The position numbers and the translations under genes were made by a program. From Deltaproteobacteria bacterium (GTDB lineage: Bacteria > Desulfobacterota > GWC2-55-46 > DRQE01): a stretch of 7,333 bases of DNA. Shown here in pieces: positions 6,470 through 7,333 of the stretch (position 1 is its first letter; every line of letters begins with the position of its first letter). Location of the stretch: NCBI GenBank assembly GCA_030636245.1, contig DAOVXI010000094.1, forward strand, positions 1 through 7,333, written 5' to 3'. Below the pieces are notes generated by a model. That model saw only the letters and a program-made list of their open reading frames with translations. It was not told the origin of the DNA and ran no database searches.

Positions 6470-6525
6470 TTCTAACTGTATAGACTCATATCTCCAAGTA
6501 TTTTTTAAGTTTTTTTATAACCATC

Positions 6526-6530
6526 GGAGG
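6526..6530 (+). promoter_or_regulatory. Ribosome binding site that fixes the TTG start of galT
   Basis: GGAGG is followed by an 8-nt spacer and TTG at 6539-6541. No ATG lies in this frame near the conserved N-terminus, so this site decides the start. Confidence 0.8.
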
Positions 6531-6538
6531 ATAAACCG

Positions 6539-7333
6539 TTGTCAGAGCTGAGACAAAACCTCATAACCAGAGAATGGGTCATAATTGCCACTGAACGTGC
6601 CGCTCGCCCTGACCAGTTCTCCAGGGACACTGAAAAAAAACCTCTTCCGGTGCACTCGGAAAGCTGTCCATTCTGTCCTGGCAACGAGGACAAGACCCCT
6701 GGCGAGACATTCAGGATAAGTAGCGGTGGGGATTGGAAGATAAGGGTCGTACCGAACAAGTTCGCCGCGCTTTCTCCGGATGTTGCGAAAGAAAGGTTAA
6801 GAGAAGGCATACGCCGCAGGGTCACCGGAAGCGGCCGTCACGAGGTCATCATAGAAACGCCTCTGCATAACACTCCTCCTGCGCTCTTTGAGCACAACCA
6901 GCTGAAGGAACTCATACGGATCTACGTTAACCGTTATCTCGATGCTTACATGGACCCGCGTGTTGAGCATGTAATAATCTTCAAGAACCACGGCGAACAG
7001 GCGGGGACCTCTCTGGAGCACCCTCACTCTCAGCTTATCGCGACCCCTGTCGTGCCCATACAGTTCCGCGAGCGGGTACAGGCAGCCATGCACTACTTTG
7101 ATGATACGGGAAAATGCATGACATGCGATATTCTGAGTACCGAGCTTGAACAAAAGGAGCGCATCATATTCGACACCGATCACTTTACAACCTTTATACC
7201 CTACGCAGCGCTCACTCCATTTCATACATGGATATTCCCAAAACGCCACAGCTCGAGTATCTCCGACATAACCGAGCCGGAGGTGGACGAGCTTGCCTTG
7301 CACCTTAAGACCATCCTCAGCAAACTTTACACG
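6539..7333 (+). CDS. galT: Galactose-1-phosphate uridylyltransferase, 3' end cut by window edge
   Basis: The frame starts at a TTG with a well-placed GGAGG and stays open for 265 codons to the right edge; full GalT proteins are about 330-350 residues, so roughly the last fifth is missing. GalT swaps UMP between UDP-glucose and galactose-1-phosphate in the Leloir pathway, in the cytoplasm. Visible signatures are LRQNLITREWVIIA at the N-terminus, the zinc cysteines in CPFCPGNE (C43, C46), H101 in GRHEVIIETP as third zinc ligand, and the active-site HPHSQ at 161-165, where H163 should be the uridylylated nucleophile. A second half follows with KCMTCDI and TPFHTWIFPKRHSSS. All key residues in the visible part are present, so it looks functional. 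Related nucleotidyltransferases of the same HIT-like fold (for example UDP-glucose/ADP-glucose phosphorylases) are the main alternative. It is divergent from the cytochrome operon and has no obvious functional tie to it. Confidence 0.9.
   Translation, partial: MSELRQNLITREWVIIATERAARPDQFSRDTEKKPLPVHSESCPFCPGNEDKTPGETFRISSGGDWKIRVVPNKFAALSPDVAKERLREGIRRRVTGSGRHEVIIETPLHNTPPALFEHNQLKELIRIYVNRYLDAYMDPRVEHVIIFKNHGEQAGTSLEHPHSQLIATPVVPIQFRERVQAAMHYFDDTGKCMTCDILSTELEQKERIIFDTDHFTTFIPYAALTPFHTWIFPKRHSSSISDITEPEVDELALHLKTILSKLYT

Larger units (their letters stand above)
6393..6538. promoter_or_regulatory. Divergent intergenic region between the cytochrome operon and galT
   Basis: This AT-rich spacer of 146 bp must hold the starts of both transcripts unless they are read from elsewhere. 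On the plus strand TTGACA at 6415-6420 is a perfect -35 hexamer, but the best -10 at 17 bp (TAACCT, 6438-6443) matches only three of six bases. On the minus strand TATACT (6452 down to 6447) is a good -10 with a weak TTAGAA 17 bp upstream, which would give a leader of roughly 50 nt to the 37-residue gene. T-runs at 6501-6506 and 6511-6516 lie just before the galT ribosome site. These are candidate sites only. Confidence 0.4.

Noticed and set aside
6500..6518. T-runs as a rho-independent terminator
   Set aside because: No GC-rich hairpin precedes the T-runs, and no plus-strand gene ends upstream of them.
6516..6521. TATAAC as a -10 element for galT
   Set aside because: It sits too close to the galT ribosome site to leave a usable leader and has no -35 partner at 16-18 bp.
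6505..6825. Minus-strand open frame of about 106 codons
   Set aside because: It lies antisense to the well-supported galT and its translation shows no recognisable domain; galT motifs in the same stretch explain the sequence.
6797..7303. Minus-strand open frame of about 168 codons
   Set aside because: It is antisense to the active-site region of galT (HPHSQ and zinc ligands) with no membrane, signal or domain pattern; it is an open shadow frame.

Overview
The window carries two compact, tightly coupled gene clusters that converge, followed by a divergent sugar-nucleotide gene cut by the right edge. No rRNA, tRNA, CRISPR array, insertion sequence or phage gene was seen. The dominant theme is membrane respiration with many c-type hemes, next to a radical SAM enzyme of the alternative (siroheme-dependent) heme-synthesis type. 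This mix suggests an anaerobic or microaerophilic Gram-negative bacterium, most plausibly Nitrospirota or a Desulfobacterota-like lineage. That placement is inferred from gene content and remembered family resemblance, not from a search.

Region by region: (1) 1-1829, plus strand. The 3' end of a universal-stress-protein gene carries a C-terminal PCP_red-like tail. It overlaps by 4 bp a radical SAM/SPASM gene (AhbC/NirJ2-like) with a second PCP_red-like tail, which overlaps by 1 bp a 56-residue two-helix membrane protein. (2) 1834-6392, minus strand, read right to left: a 37-residue single-helix protein, a CydA-like membrane subunit of the cytochrome bd superfamily, a membrane-anchored monoheme cytochrome c, a three-helix monoheme cytochrome c, and a diheme cytochrome c fused to an ethylbenzene-dehydrogenase-type heme-b domain. 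Every junction overlaps or has a 2-nt gap, so this looks like one translationally coupled operon. (3) 6393-6538, a short divergent regulatory region. (4) 6539-7333, plus strand, the first 265 codons of galactose-1-phosphate uridylyltransferase.

Working model (inference): the minus-strand operon encodes a terminal reductase in which periplasm-facing c-type hemes, four CxxCH motifs in three proteins, pass electrons to the CydA-like core. By eye the core lacks the long quinol-binding Q-loop and the GRQPW motif of classical bd oxidases, so cytochrome c rather than quinol is the likelier donor. No cydB gene lies in the window; the core instead has about four extra C-terminal helices. The neighbouring radical SAM enzyme could supply heme to such a heme-rich complex, but the shared location is the only link visible here.
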